Assembly (NCBI GenBank): GCA_052388455.1
Contig: JBQTIA010000007.1
Coordinates: forward strand, 1-64,000
Reading direction: 5' to 3'
DNA: 64,000 bases
Source of the DNA: CAZSNH01 sp052388455
GTDB lineage: Bacteria; Pseudomonadota; Alphaproteobacteria; Rhizobiales; Hyphomicrobiaceae
In this document: positions 1-7,747 of the stretch, one piece after another
How positions within the stretch are numbered: the stretch's first letter is position 1
How the letters are laid out: the number at the start of each line of letters is the position of its first letter
Position numbers and translations under genes: made by a program
The notes under the pieces: generated by a model
What the model saw: the letters and a program-made list of their open reading frames with translations, nothing else
What the model was told of the DNA's origin: nothing
Databases searched by the model: none

Positions 1-120
1 CCTGGCGCCGCCCGGGGTCACGACTACGATTCTGACCCCTCTTAAACGGTGCGATGGCCTCGCTTTTCTGCTTGCGCATCAGACTTGCGCCGGGCAACCG
101 ATTGAGCCATAAGACGGGTC

Positions 121-139
121 CGCGCCGGTCCCCGGCGCG
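121..139. other. GC-rich perfect hairpin upstream of the tRNA
   Basis: Eight-base perfect arms (CGCGCCGG and CCGGCGCG) are separated by three bases. There is no T-tract on either side, so it could be the 3' end of an upstream transcript or a processing hairpin. No gene is visible in bases 1-155. Confidence 0.35.
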
Positions 140-155
140 ACTTAAGAAGTCGGAT

Positions 156-230
156 GCGGGCGTAGCTCAGCGGTAGAGCATCACGTTGCCAACGTGAGGG
201 TCGTGAGTTCGAACCTCATCGCCCGCTCCA
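156..230 (+). tRNA. tRNA-Gly (anticodon GCC)
   Basis: A complete cloverleaf can be folded. The acceptor arm GCGGGCG pairs with CGCCCGC, the D arm is GCTC/GAGC, and the anticodon stem TCACG/CGTGA carries the loop TTGCCAA with anticodon GCC. The T arm is GTGAG/CTCAT with the usual TTCGAAC loop. The discriminator base is T and the CCA end is encoded at 228-230. It reads glycine codons GGC and GGU. There is no adjacent integrase or repeated 3' end to suggest use as an integration site. Confidence 0.97.
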
Positions 231-332
231 TCTCATCACCCCAATCGACGGCAGTCCCGTTCATCGGCGGCCGGTCCCAGGGCTTGGTCCTAGGACACGT
301 CTGCTTTTGGATGGTGCGACTGCGTTTAGCCG

Positions 333-1223
333 TCACGCTGCGGCGACGGGCGTTCCGACGGCGGCAACCGGCTGCGCGAGCTCGGCACGCGGCTTCACGG
401 TGGTGAGGCGCTGCAGTACCTCGGCCGCCAGCACGCGCAGTGATTCACCGACCTGACCCGGATACTTGGCGAGGAACGAGCGATCGTGCGGCTGGAACCG
501 CGCCGCGTCCTGCAGCGCCGCGGCCCGCGGCACCACCTGATCGAAGCAGTTGTTCTCGTGATTGTCGCGCAGCCAGGCGTGATACTCCGCCTCCGTCGGC
601 GAGGTCGCGTCGCGCATGTTGACGACGACGCCGAGATTGGTGGCGAACCCCATCTCCGGGTTGAGCGCCTTGAACCGGCGGAAAACCTCCAGCCCGCACA
701 CCGACACGTAGTCCGCCTTGGTCGGCGAGATGTGATAGTCCGCCTCGCGCAGCCACGCTTCGGTCAGCACGGAGAGGCCGGGTGGGCAATCGATCAGCAC
801 GACATCGAACAGCGGCCGCACGCTCGACAGGAGATCGCGAATGACGACGCGCAGCCGGCCATGCAGGCTTTCCTTCGACACTTCGCGCTCGAACAGCGTC
901 AGCTGCATGTCGCTCGGGATCAGAAACACCGTCCGCGCGTCGTCGACATCCGACACGTTGCGGACAACGAACTTCGTCCAGTCCGCTTCCTTGCTCTGAA
1001 GCACGCGGGCGACCAGATAATCGACCAGGGTCAAGCCGTCGTTCTGCAGCGCGTAGAGACTCGGCACCGTCATCAGCATGCTGGACACGCTGGCCTGGGC
1101 ATCACTGTCGAGCACCAGCACGTTTTTGCCATGATAGGCAGCCAGCGTCTCGGCCAGCGCCAGAACGAGAGTCGACTTCCCGACGCCGCCCTTGGCGTTC
1201 ATCACGGCAATCGTATTCTGCAT
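333..1223 (-). CDS. ParA-family ATPase (orphan, no parB)
   Basis: A 296-residue MinD/ParA-type P-loop ATPase. The deviant Walker A KGGVGKST lies at about residues 11-18, followed by LVLDSDAQAS and then the Walker B-like segment VVLIDCPPG, so the catalytic core is intact. The start at 1223 is preferred because GGGGGAG precedes it by about 11 bases; the open frame runs further upstream but without family similarity. No ParB, parS site or replication gene adjoins it. It is therefore more likely an orphan ATPase that positions a protein cargo, or a chromosomal relic of a partition system, than a chromosome-segregation ParA. The true partner is unknown. Confidence 0.85.
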   Translation of the reverse strand: MQNTIAVMNAKGGVGKSTLVLALAETLAAYHGKNVLVLDSDAQASVSSMLMTVPSLYALQNDGLTLVDYLVARVLQSKEADWTKFVVRNVSDVDDARTVFLIPSDMQLTLFEREVSKESLHGRLRVVIRDLLSSVRPLFDVVLIDCPPGLSVLTEAWLREADYHISPTKADYVSVCGLEVFRRFKALNPEMGFATNLGVVVNMRDATSPTEAEYHAWLRDNHENNCFDQVVPRAAALQDAARFQPHDRSFLAKYPGQVGESLRVLAAEVLQRLTTVKPRAELAQPVAAVGTPVAAA

Positions 1224-1488
1224 ATTCGATGCGTCTCCCCCGGTCGCGCGCTCGGCCCGATCAGCCCCCTTGGCGCCGGATGTGCGCGGGGAATGTGGCA
1301 ACCTGACGGAGTTGTAGCCGTCTCCAGGGGCGGAGTGAAAGGGGGGTGCCCGATCGTTGCACGGATATCTCGGGGCCGAACCGAAGGCGCGGCCGCCGCT
1401 GCCCCGAGTATGGTCCGATGTCGATCGCGGTGGCGCATCACGGAGGCAGCCCGACAGCGCTCCGACCGGCCGGAATCGCCTTGCGCTC

Positions 1489-1514
1489 ATGCCGTCGAGA
1501 CAATACGACGGCAT
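1489..1514. promoter_or_regulatory. 9-bp perfect inverted repeat upstream of lemA
   Basis: ATGCCGTCG and CGACGGCAT are separated by 8 bases and end 32 bases before the lemA start. It could be a regulator-binding site or a leader hairpin. It is the only conspicuous structure in the 323-base gap between the divergent parA and lemA genes (1224-1546), which holds no gene that I can support. Confidence 0.35.
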
Positions 1515-1546
1515 TCAGTCGTCAGTCCCGAGAGGTGGAACGCGCC

Positions 1547-2170
1547 ATGACCCACGCCCTGCTGCACCGCTCTCCGAAGCCCCTGGCCCTATTGATACTC
1601 TTCGTCGCTGCGGCGGCGCTCGCCGGTTGCGGCGTCAACAACATCCCGACTTACGAGAACGCCGCAAAGGCGAGCTGGTCGAACGTGCTCTCGGAATACA
1701 AGCGCCGCGCCGACCTCATTCCGAACCTCGTCGAGACGGTCAAGGGATTCGCCGAGCAGGAGAAGAGCGTTCTGACCGAGGTGATCGAGGCACGCGCCAA
1801 GGCCACCAGCGTGCAGATTCCCGCCGACATCCTGACCAATCCCGATGCGATGAAGAATTTCCAGGCGGCGCAGCAGCAGCTCGGCGGCGCACTCGGGCGG
1901 CTGATGGCCGTCATCGAGCGCTACCCGGACATCAAGTCGGGACAGAACTTCCTCGCCCTGCAAAGCGAGCTGGCCGGGGCCGAGAATCGCATCGCCATCG
2001 CGCGGCGCGACTACATCGAGGCAGTGAAAATCTACAATACCGAGCTGGTCACCATTCCCGGCCGCTGGTGGAAGTCATTCATGTATCCGACCAACAAGGA
2101 GATGGCGACCTTCGACATTCCGGCCGAGGAGATGAAGACTCCGAAGGTGGATTTCGACAAGAAGACCTGA
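1547..2170 (+). CDS. lemA: LemA family lipoprotein
   Basis: 207 residues. A short charged N-terminus and hydrophobic stretch end in the lipobox LAGC at about residue 26, so the protein is lipidated and anchored to a membrane. The body carries LemA hallmarks: NNIPTYENAAKASWSNV, YKRRADLIPNLVETVKGFA, EARAKATS and, near the end, PGRWWKSFMYP. The helical bundle fold is known for the family; the biochemical role is not. The start at 1547 follows GAGAGGTGG and gives a signal peptide of normal length. It is followed by two TPM-domain genes, the usual LemA partnership seen in many bacteria, so the three probably form an operon and act together at the envelope. Confidence 0.93.
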   Translation: MTHALLHRSPKPLALLILFVAAAALAGCGVNNIPTYENAAKASWSNVLSEYKRRADLIPNLVETVKGFAEQEKSVLTEVIEARAKATSVQIPADILTNPDAMKNFQAAQQQLGGALGRLMAVIERYPDIKSGQNFLALQSELAGAENRIAIARRDYIEAVKIYNTELVTIPGRWWKSFMYPTNKEMATFDIPAEEMKTPKVDFDKKT

Positions 2171-2213
2171 GCCGCAGCAGAGCCGTCTTCGCGTCGCAGA
2201 GAAAGAGCCGCGC

Positions 2214-3056
2214 GTGAGTCCTGATCGGCGCCCTCGATCCTTAGGTACGCTGTCGTGGGTGGCCACTGCCGCCGCCGTGGCGCTCGGCTGGACGCTCGCC
2301 CTCGCACCCGCCATTCCGGCGCCGAAATTTCCGGAGCTGACGGGCCGCATCGTCGACAACGCGGGGCTGCTGACCGCCGCCGACAAGGCCGTCATTGAAA
2401 GCGATCTGGCGGCGCTCGAGGCCAAGTCGACGGACCAGATCGCCGTCGTCACGGTACCCACGCTCGACGGCTACACCATCGAAGACTACGGCTATCAGCT
2501 CGGTCGGCACTGGGGCATCGGACAGGCCGGCAAGGACAACGGCGCCCTGCTGATCGTGGCCCCGAACGAGCGAAAAGTGAGGATCGAGATCGGCCGGCGG
2601 CTGGAGCCGCTGCTGACCGACACGATGAGCGCGCTGATCGTGCAGAACTCGATCCTGCCGCGCTTCCGCCGCGGAGATTTCTCTGGCGGCATCCGGGCTG
2701 GCGTCACCGACATGAAGGACGTCCTGCTCGGCGATGCCGAGGCCGTCAAAGAGCGCGCCAAGGGCGGCCGTCAGGACGGGCAGGTCGACTGGGTCGCGCT
2801 CATCCTGATTGCCATCTGGGTGTCGATCGTCATCTACGTGATCTACGCGCAGTATCGGCAAGCCCAGCAGTTCCCGAATTCGAGCGGACGCTACCGGCGA
2901 ACCCGCGCCGGCCGCGATGATGGCGGCATCGTCGTCATCCCCGGCGGTTCCGGCGGCTGGGACAGCGATTGGGGTGACAGCGGCGGAAGCGGAGGCGGGG
3001 GCTGGTCGGGCGGCGGCGGGGGCTTCGGTGGCGGCGGCGCCTCCGGGAGCTGGTGA
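2214..3056 (+). CDS. TPM-domain membrane protein with Gly/Ser-rich tail (YgcG type)
   Basis: 280 residues starting at a GTG codon. The order is signal-like segment (about 14-35), TPM domain (about 42-170, with LTGRIVDNAGLL, DQIAVVTVPTLDG, GKDNGALLIVA and RKVRIEIGRRLEPLLTD), one transmembrane helix (about 192-212) and a low-complexity tail very rich in Gly, Ser and Trp that ends at SGSW. This architecture matches YgcG-type proteins encoded beside lemA. The TPM domain is predicted to lie outside the cytoplasm. The Gly-rich tail has the look of a flexible or exposed segment. Catalytic activity is not established for the family in bacteria. Confidence 0.9.
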   Translation: MSPDRRPRSLGTLSWVATAAAVALGWTLALAPAIPAPKFPELTGRIVDNAGLLTAADKAVIESDLAALEAKSTDQIAVVTVPTLDGYTIEDYGYQLGRHWGIGQAGKDNGALLIVAPNERKVRIEIGRRLEPLLTDTMSALIVQNSILPRFRRGDFSGGIRAGVTDMKDVLLGDAEAVKERAKGGRQDGQVDWVALILIAIWVSIVIYVIYAQYRQAQQFPNSSGRYRRTRAGRDDGGIVVIPGGSGGWDSDWGDSGGSGGGGWSGGGGGFGGGGASGSW

Positions 3057-3073
3057 GAAAAGGAACAGGTGAC

Positions 3074-3736
3074 GTGACAGATCCGCGAGACAGTCTGCTC
3101 CAGATCGACGCGAAATCCTCGCACCTGATGAGCGAGGCCGACCAGCGCCGCGTGGCCGCAGCGATCAGCGAGGCCGAGCGAAAAACCAGCGGCGAGATCG
3201 TCGCCGTCATCGCGGCCCGATCGAGCACCTATCTCTACGCGCCGTTCATGTGGGCGGCGCTCGCGGCTCTGCTGGTGCCATGGCCACTGATCTTTTTCAC
3301 TTGGTGGCCTGTGCAGTGGATTTTCGGCCTGCAACTCGTCGTCTTCCTGGTGCTGCTCATGGCGATGATGCCGTGGCCCGTCCGGCGGCTCCTGGTGCCG
3401 AGATCGGTCAAGCACGGCCGCGCCCATGCTCACGCCGTCGAGCAGTTCCTGGTGCAGAACCTTCACACCACGCTGGGGCGCACGGGCGTGCTCATCTTCG
3501 TCTCGGTGGCCGAACGCTACGCCGTCGTGCTCGCCGACACCGGCATCGACGCCAAGGTGCCGAAGGGCACATGGCAAGGAATCGTCGACCGGCTGACGTC
3601 GGAGATCGGCGCCGGGCGGCCTGCCGACGGCTTCATCCATGCCGTCACCGCGGTCGGCAAGCATCTCGCTCGCCACGTTCCGCCGGGATCACACGACCCC
3701 AACGAGCTTCCCGATCATCTGATCGTTCTGGGATGA
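3074..3736 (+). CDS. TPM-domain membrane protein, second copy
   Basis: 220 residues. N-terminal segment MSEADQRRVAAAISEAERKTSGEIVAVIA belongs to the TPM fold. Two hydrophobic spans (about residues 55-75 and 80-102) interrupt it, and the C-terminal half contains RTGVLIFVSVAERYAVVLADTGI and a conserved-looking GRPADGFIHAV. I chose the GTG at 3074, which has AAAGGA about 9 bases upstream; an earlier in-frame GTG at 3053 overlaps the stop of the preceding gene but has no well-spaced ribosome site. Its tight spacing to the YgcG-type gene and to lemA indicates one operon. Proteins of this shape usually accompany LemA and YgcG. Confidence 0.85.
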   Translation: MTDPRDSLLQIDAKSSHLMSEADQRRVAAAISEAERKTSGEIVAVIAARSSTYLYAPFMWAALAALLVPWPLIFFTWWPVQWIFGLQLVVFLVLLMAMMPWPVRRLLVPRSVKHGRAHAHAVEQFLVQNLHTTLGRTGVLIFVSVAERYAVVLADTGIDAKVPKGTWQGIVDRLTSEIGAGRPADGFIHAVTAVGKHLARHVPPGSHDPNELPDHLIVLG

Positions 3737-3799
3737 TGACGGTCGACTGACATCCCGCGCCCGCCCGTCGTCGGGCGCTCGTCACGCAAGGAGGTGACC

Positions 3800-4903
3800 A
3801 TGAGCGACACGCTACTCGTTGCGACCCGCAAGGGCCTCTTCACGTTCACCCGACGACCGGCGTGGACCTTGAGCGGCACCGACTTTCTCGGCGACAACGT
3901 CTCGATGGTCCTTGCCGACCGCCGCAACGGCCGGCGCTATGCGGCGCTGGAGCACGGTCACTTCGGCTGCAAGATGCATCGGTCCCAAGGAGAAGGGGCC
4001 GCATGGGAGGAATGCGCATCTCCCACCTATCCGGCCAAGCCCGAGGGAGTGGTCGACACGGACGGCTGGGGCAAGCCCATCCCCTGGTCGACCGTCAAGA
4101 TCTGGGCGCTGGAGACGGGCGGACCCGACGAGCGAGGCGTTCTCTGGTCGGGCACCATTCCCGGCGGACTGTTCCGCTCGACCGACGGGGCCGCGAGCTG
4201 GGAGCTGGTGCGACCGCTGTGGGACGACCCCAAACGGCAAAAATGGTTCGGCGGCGGCGCCGACCTTCCGGGCATCCATTCCATTTCCGTCGACCCGCGC
4301 GACCCGCGCATGGTCCGGGCGGGGGTCTCGTGCGGTGGGGTCTGGCGCACCACCAACGGTGGCGGCTCGTGGGAGTGTCATGGCCATGGCATGTTCGCCA
4401 CCTTCATGCCGCCGGAGCAGAAGTTCGATCCCAACATCCAGGATGTGCACCGGCTTGCGCAATGCGCATCCTCGCCGGACAGGCTCTGGGTGCAGCATCA
4501 CAACGGCATCTTCCGCTCCGACGACGGCGGCGCGGCTTGGCACGAGGTGACGGACGTGCCGATGTCGAACTTCGGCTTCGTCGTCGCTGTTCATCCGCGC
4601 GACCCGGACACGGCCTGGTTCGTGCCGGGAATGAGTGACGAAAAGCGGGTGCCCGTCGACGGGCGGCTGGTAGTGACGCGCACGCGCGACGGCGGCAAGA
4701 GCTTCGAGGTCCTGTCGCGCGGCCTGCCCGAGGGCAAGGCTTTCGACATCGTTTATCGGCACGGTCTCGACGTCGATGACAGCGGCGACCGCCTCGCCTT
4801 CGGCAGCACCACCGGCGGCCTTTGGGTTTCGGACGACCAGGGCGACACGTGGGCGTGTCTTTCCCAGCGCCTTCCGCCGATCCACGCCGTCCGCTTCGCG
4901 TGA
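3800..4903 (+). CDS. BNR/Asp-box beta-propeller protein
   Basis: 367 residues. A very strong ribosome site (AAGGAGGTGA) directly precedes the ATG at 3800. The protein shows at least five Asp-box repeats (for example STDGAASWE, TTNGGGSWE, SDDGGAAWHE, TRDGGKSFE and SDDQGDTWA), the signature of six- or seven-bladed propellers related to exo-alpha-sialidase and Vps10 domains. There is no signal peptide, so it is probably cytoplasmic. Asp boxes are structural, and I see no sialidase active-site RIP motif, so no enzymatic function is assigned. It stands alone and converges with the secreted-protein operon on the other strand. Confidence 0.85.
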   Translation: MSDTLLVATRKGLFTFTRRPAWTLSGTDFLGDNVSMVLADRRNGRRYAALEHGHFGCKMHRSQGEGAAWEECASPTYPAKPEGVVDTDGWGKPIPWSTVKIWALETGGPDERGVLWSGTIPGGLFRSTDGAASWELVRPLWDDPKRQKWFGGGADLPGIHSISVDPRDPRMVRAGVSCGGVWRTTNGGGSWECHGHGMFATFMPPEQKFDPNIQDVHRLAQCASSPDRLWVQHHNGIFRSDDGGAAWHEVTDVPMSNFGFVVAVHPRDPDTAWFVPGMSDEKRVPVDGRLVVTRTRDGGKSFEVLSRGLPEGKAFDIVYRHGLDVDDSGDRLAFGSTTGGLWVSDDQGDTWACLSQRLPPIHAVRFA

Positions 4904-4922
4904 AATGAAGTCGAATGCGCTT

Positions 4923-4958
4923 GGTCCCGGCCGGCACGACAGGTGCGCCGGCCGGACC
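4923..4958. terminator. Hairpin between convergent genes
   Basis: GGTCCCGGCCGGC pairs with GCCGGCCGGACC apart from one bulged base, with an 11-base loop. It sits in the 72-base gap between two converging genes and may stop transcription from both sides. No T-run follows, so intrinsic termination is uncertain. Confidence 0.5.
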
Positions 4959-4975
4959 CGCTATCGGTCATGCGA

Positions 4976-5710
4976 TCAATCGATCTCGATCGTGACGGTG
5001 GTCTTCCACGCACCCATTTCGACAGCGGAGACCGGGGCCGACGCAACCGTGACCGGCATCGCCACGATCTCGAGCGGCGCGGTGAACGGCGTTGCGACGG
5101 GCGCGGCTTTCCGCGACGCCTTGACGGCGCTGACCGGCGTCTTCACCGGCGCCGGCTCGACATCGGACGCACCGAGCTTGGCCGACGCTTTCCAGCCCGA
5201 GTTGCTCCAGCCGTCGCTGGCCCAGGCGGCTTCCTTCTTGCCGCCGCCCGCCTTGGCGACGGCCGGCGATGCCGCTCCGCCCGCACCGTTGAGACCCATG
5301 CGGACGAGTTGCAGCTCGTTCTGCAGCCGCTGGATTTCAAGGCTGTAGAGCGCCGTGCAGTCGATCCGCTTCGGCGTCTCGCCGAGCGGTACGATCAGAC
5401 GGGCGTAGACGCTGCCCGAATTGAAGGCGCCGTCGACTCCCTGCGAACCGATGCCGCCGACGTCCAGGTACGACCCGTTACCGGCCATGCTGCTTTTGCA
5501 AGTCGTGCCGTCGGCGGCCCGTATTTCGTCCGAGCCGTTCGGCAGCGGCGCCTGCGGCAGGTTCAGACCGTGCGAGTAGGTCTGCGTGTTGTAATAGTAG
5601 GGATTGCCACCATATCCGTCCGCCGCCGCCGGTGAGACCGCCAGCAGCAGGGTCGCCCCGACCATCGGGGCGATAGCTACTGGAGACGATGAGCGAGAAA
5701 TTTTCCGCAT
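4976..5710 (-). CDS. Secreted protein, last gene of a fimbria-like operon
   Basis: 244 residues with a clear signal peptide (charged start, then APMVGATLLLAVSPAAA). The mature part begins with a Gly/Tyr/Asn-rich stretch, has two cysteines (in TTCKS and DCTAL) that could form a disulfide, a short coiled-coil-like segment LEIQRLQNELQLVR, and an Ala/Pro/Val-rich C-terminal third. I do not recognise a family. The start at 5710 overlaps the end of the preceding gene by 34 bases and follows GAGGACA, so translation is probably coupled. By context it works with the PapD-like protein and the subunit-like protein upstream, perhaps as an anchor or tip component. Confidence 0.75.
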   Translation of the reverse strand: MRKISRSSSPVAIAPMVGATLLLAVSPAAADGYGGNPYYYNTQTYSHGLNLPQAPLPNGSDEIRAADGTTCKSSMAGNGSYLDVGGIGSQGVDGAFNSGSVYARLIVPLGETPKRIDCTALYSLEIQRLQNELQLVRMGLNGAGGAASPAVAKAGGGKKEAAWASDGWSNSGWKASAKLGASDVEPAPVKTPVSAVKASRKAAPVATPFTAPLEIVAMPVTVASAPVSAVEMGAWKTTVTIEID

Positions 5711-6087
5711 ACCTGTGTCCTCAATCGAGAAGTCTCTGTTTGCATCGGGATACTTTCGGCGCAGATGCGGACGCGGCGTTCCGGCTTGCCGTCGAACGGC
5801 ACGATCACCATCACGCTGCGGCTGTCCTGTGGGCCGATCATCGCCTCGCTCGGAAGCACGGTGGCCGCGACGGGACGGAACGTCTCGTCGTAGACCCTGA
5901 CCTGAACCTGCATGCGCCGCGGGTAGGGATTCATCGGAAACACGCGAACCGCGAACTGTTCCGAGAAGCTCCTGATCTCGCCGCGCATGGGGCTGAGGGC
6001 CTGAGCCGATGCCGTCTGGGGAGCGGCGACGACACAGCTGGCCCACGCCAGCGCTGCCGCGCCGGCCGTAAAGCACTTGCTCTGCAT
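5677..6087 (-). CDS. Small periplasmic protein resembling a PapD-like chaperone N-domain
   Basis: 136 residues with a signal peptide (to about TASA at residue 28). The mature sequence looks like one immunoglobulin-like domain: FAVRVFPMNPYPRRMQVQV, then a segment similar to chaperone strands (PVAATVLPSEAMIGPQDSRS followed by VMVIVPF). This recalls the first domain of pilus chaperones, including a basic, hydrophobic-alternating edge. Classical chaperones are about 230 residues with two domains, so this one is half-size. Two cysteines near the C-terminus may pair. It lies between two other exported proteins and overlaps the downstream one. The chaperone role is an inference from pattern and context. 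Confidence 0.75.
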   Translation of the reverse strand: MQSKCFTAGAAALAWASCVVAAPQTASAQALSPMRGEIRSFSEQFAVRVFPMNPYPRRMQVQVRVYDETFRPVAATVLPSEAMIGPQDSRSVMVIVPFDGKPERRVRICAESIPMQTETSRLRTQVCGKFLAHRLQ

Positions 6088-6092
6088 CGTGC

Positions 6093-6569
6093 CTACTCGC
6101 AGCGAACGACGACTTCGGCGGCGTAGGCTCCGGCCGCGAACGTGCCCGACGACTTGGTCGCCGAGAGATCGACCGTCAGATTGGTCAATCCGGCATTGAC
6201 GGCGGTGGTCGTGGAGCCGGGCGTCGTTCCGATGTTCGTTGCACCGGACGCCTCGTAGGTCGTCGTGAAGTTCACGTTGTCACCGCCGCCGGTCGGCGCC
6301 AGCGTGAAGGCCGAGGGCGCGATGGCGCTGACTTGGTAGGTGCCGCCCGTGTTGAGCACGGCGACGGTGCCGGCAACGCCGGAGCCCGCGTCCGAACTCA
6401 TGTTCGAATAGGATGCATCCGGCGCCATGACGCCGGGCGTGCCGACGGTCAGCACGCAAGCTGCCGTGACCAGGCCGGCAAACGGCAAGTTCGTGGTGGC
6501 TGCATCGGCTGCCATCGGCACCGACGCCAATGCGGTGGATAATGCGATCGCCTGATAATATCTGTTCAT
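6093..6569 (-). CDS. Secreted, Ser/Thr/Gly/Ala-rich subunit-like protein
   Basis: 158 residues. A signal peptide ends near ADAATTN. The mature protein of about 135 residues is rich in Thr, Ser, Gly and Ala, has beta-strand-like alternation, one early cysteine (TAACVLTVG) and a C-terminal cysteine two residues from the end (VVVRCE). This pattern matches small fimbrial or spore-coat-U-like subunits, in which a first and last cysteine are linked. The start at 6569 follows GTCGAGGGTC. It is the first gene of a three-gene unit, only 5 bases before the PapD-like gene, and would be the major product. No usher gene is present anywhere in the window. Confidence 0.75.
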   Translation of the reverse strand: MNRYYQAIALSTALASVPMAADAATTNLPFAGLVTAACVLTVGTPGVMAPDASYSNMSSDAGSGVAGTVAVLNTGGTYQVSAIAPSAFTLAPTGGGDNVNFTTTYEASGATNIGTTPGSTTTAVNAGLTNLTVDLSATKSSGTFAAGAYAAEVVVRCE

Positions 6570-6749
6570 GACCCTCGACCCGTGTGTGTGGTTTCTTTTC
6601 GTTCGGGTTGACTGTAGCGCGCGGGGGTAAATTGCGTGTGCACGGATCAGATTACCTTTCGACAGAGCTAATAATTGCTCAACGAATTCCATCGAATTGC
6701 AGAAGCCGGCAACGCTACGGATAGGGCGAAACCTTGCTTCGACGACGGC

Positions 6750-7715
6750 TCATTCGCGCCTGATGGCCGGGGGACGATCGATATGCGCCAGCGGATGATG
6801 CTCGAGTACCAGCGCCTTCAGGCGCTCCTCGAGCACGTGCGTGTAGATCTCGGTCGTAGAGATATCCGCATGGCCGAGCAGCTGCTGCACGCTGCGCAGA
6901 TCAGCTCCGCGGTCCAGCAGGTGACTTGCGAAGGCGTGGCGCAGCACGTGCGGCGAGACGCGCACAGGATCGAGCCCGGACGCGAGCGCGCAGTCCTTGA
7001 GGTCCTGCGCGAACCGCTGGCGGGTGAGGTGCCCTCCGGCGCTCTTGGACGGAAACAGCCAGCGCGTGCGCAGGGCCGGTGCCACGCCGTCTTCGGAGCG
7101 TGCGCCGAGCGACAGATATCGGTCCATGGCGATGCGGGCGGCACCGTTGATCGGCACGAGGCGCTCGCGTCCGCCCTTGCCTCGTATGGTGAGACCGCGA
7201 TCGTCGCCGTCGAGCGTCGCGCGCGGCAGGGCCACCAGCTCGCTGACCCGCATACCGCTGGCATAGAGCAGCTCGAGGAGGCAATGGAACCGCACCGCTC
7301 GTACCAGCGCACCGCCGCTGACGCCGTTGGTTGCCGCCTTGGCCGCCTCGATGAGGCGATCGACCTCGGCGACCGACAAGGTGCGCGGCAGTCGCCGCGC
7401 GCGACCCGGCGTTTGGAGGCCGGTTGTCGGATCGTCGGTGACGTGCCCCTCGGCCGCCAGGAACCGGTAGAGCTGTCGCATGGCCGACAACCGCCGCGCG
7501 CGCGAGGCCGGAGCGAGTTCGCTGGCCAGTGACTGCAGGTAGGCTGTGAGGTCGCTCCGCGTCGCAGCGGTGAGTGTGAGGCCGCGTTGACGCAGGAAGT
7601 CGGCCAGATGTTCGAGGTCGCGGGTATAGGCGTCGAGCGTGTTGCGCGCGGCGCCACGCTCGGAGGCGAGCATATCGAGAAATGCGGCGATGGAGCGCGA
7701 ATCATCGGTGGTCAT
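6750..7715 (-). CDS. xerD: Tyrosine recombinase XerD
   Basis: 321 residues, typical XerD length. The SAM-like N-terminal DNA-binding domain (about 8-95) is followed by the catalytic domain with the full set of active residues: Arg156 (ASGMRVSEL), Lys180 (RGKGGRER), His256 and Arg259 (SPHVLRHAFASH), His282 (LLGHADIS) and nucleophile Tyr291 (EIYTHV). It resolves chromosome dimers at dif together with XerC and FtsK. It is the last gene of a minus-strand unit with the large exported protein and the 48-residue membrane protein, divergent from aroK, an arrangement common in Hyphomicrobiales. It is a housekeeping enzyme rather than a phage integrase. Confidence 0.94.
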   Translation of the reverse strand: MTTDDSRSIAAFLDMLASERGAARNTLDAYTRDLEHLADFLRQRGLTLTAATRSDLTAYLQSLASELAPASRARRLSAMRQLYRFLAAEGHVTDDPTTGLQTPGRARRLPRTLSVAEVDRLIEAAKAATNGVSGGALVRAVRFHCLLELLYASGMRVSELVALPRATLDGDDRGLTIRGKGGRERLVPINGAARIAMDRYLSLGARSEDGVAPALRTRWLFPSKSAGGHLTRQRFAQDLKDCALASGLDPVRVSPHVLRHAFASHLLDRGADLRSVQQLLGHADISTTEIYTHVLEERLKALVLEHHPLAHIDRPPAIRRE

Positions 7716-7747
7716 GGGCGCGATCCTGCCGGCTGGAGCCTGCGGGC

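Noticed and set aside
156..230. tRNA-Gly as an integration site
   Set aside because: I find no second copy of the tRNA 3' end in the neighbourhood and no integrase beside it.
3800..4903. Sialidase
   Set aside because: Asp boxes alone define the propeller; the catalytic Arg triad and the RIP motif are not visible.
6750..7715. Tyrosine recombinase as evidence for an integrated element
   Set aside because: Length, motifs and neighbours are those of housekeeping XerD. No attachment repeats or phage genes adjoin it.
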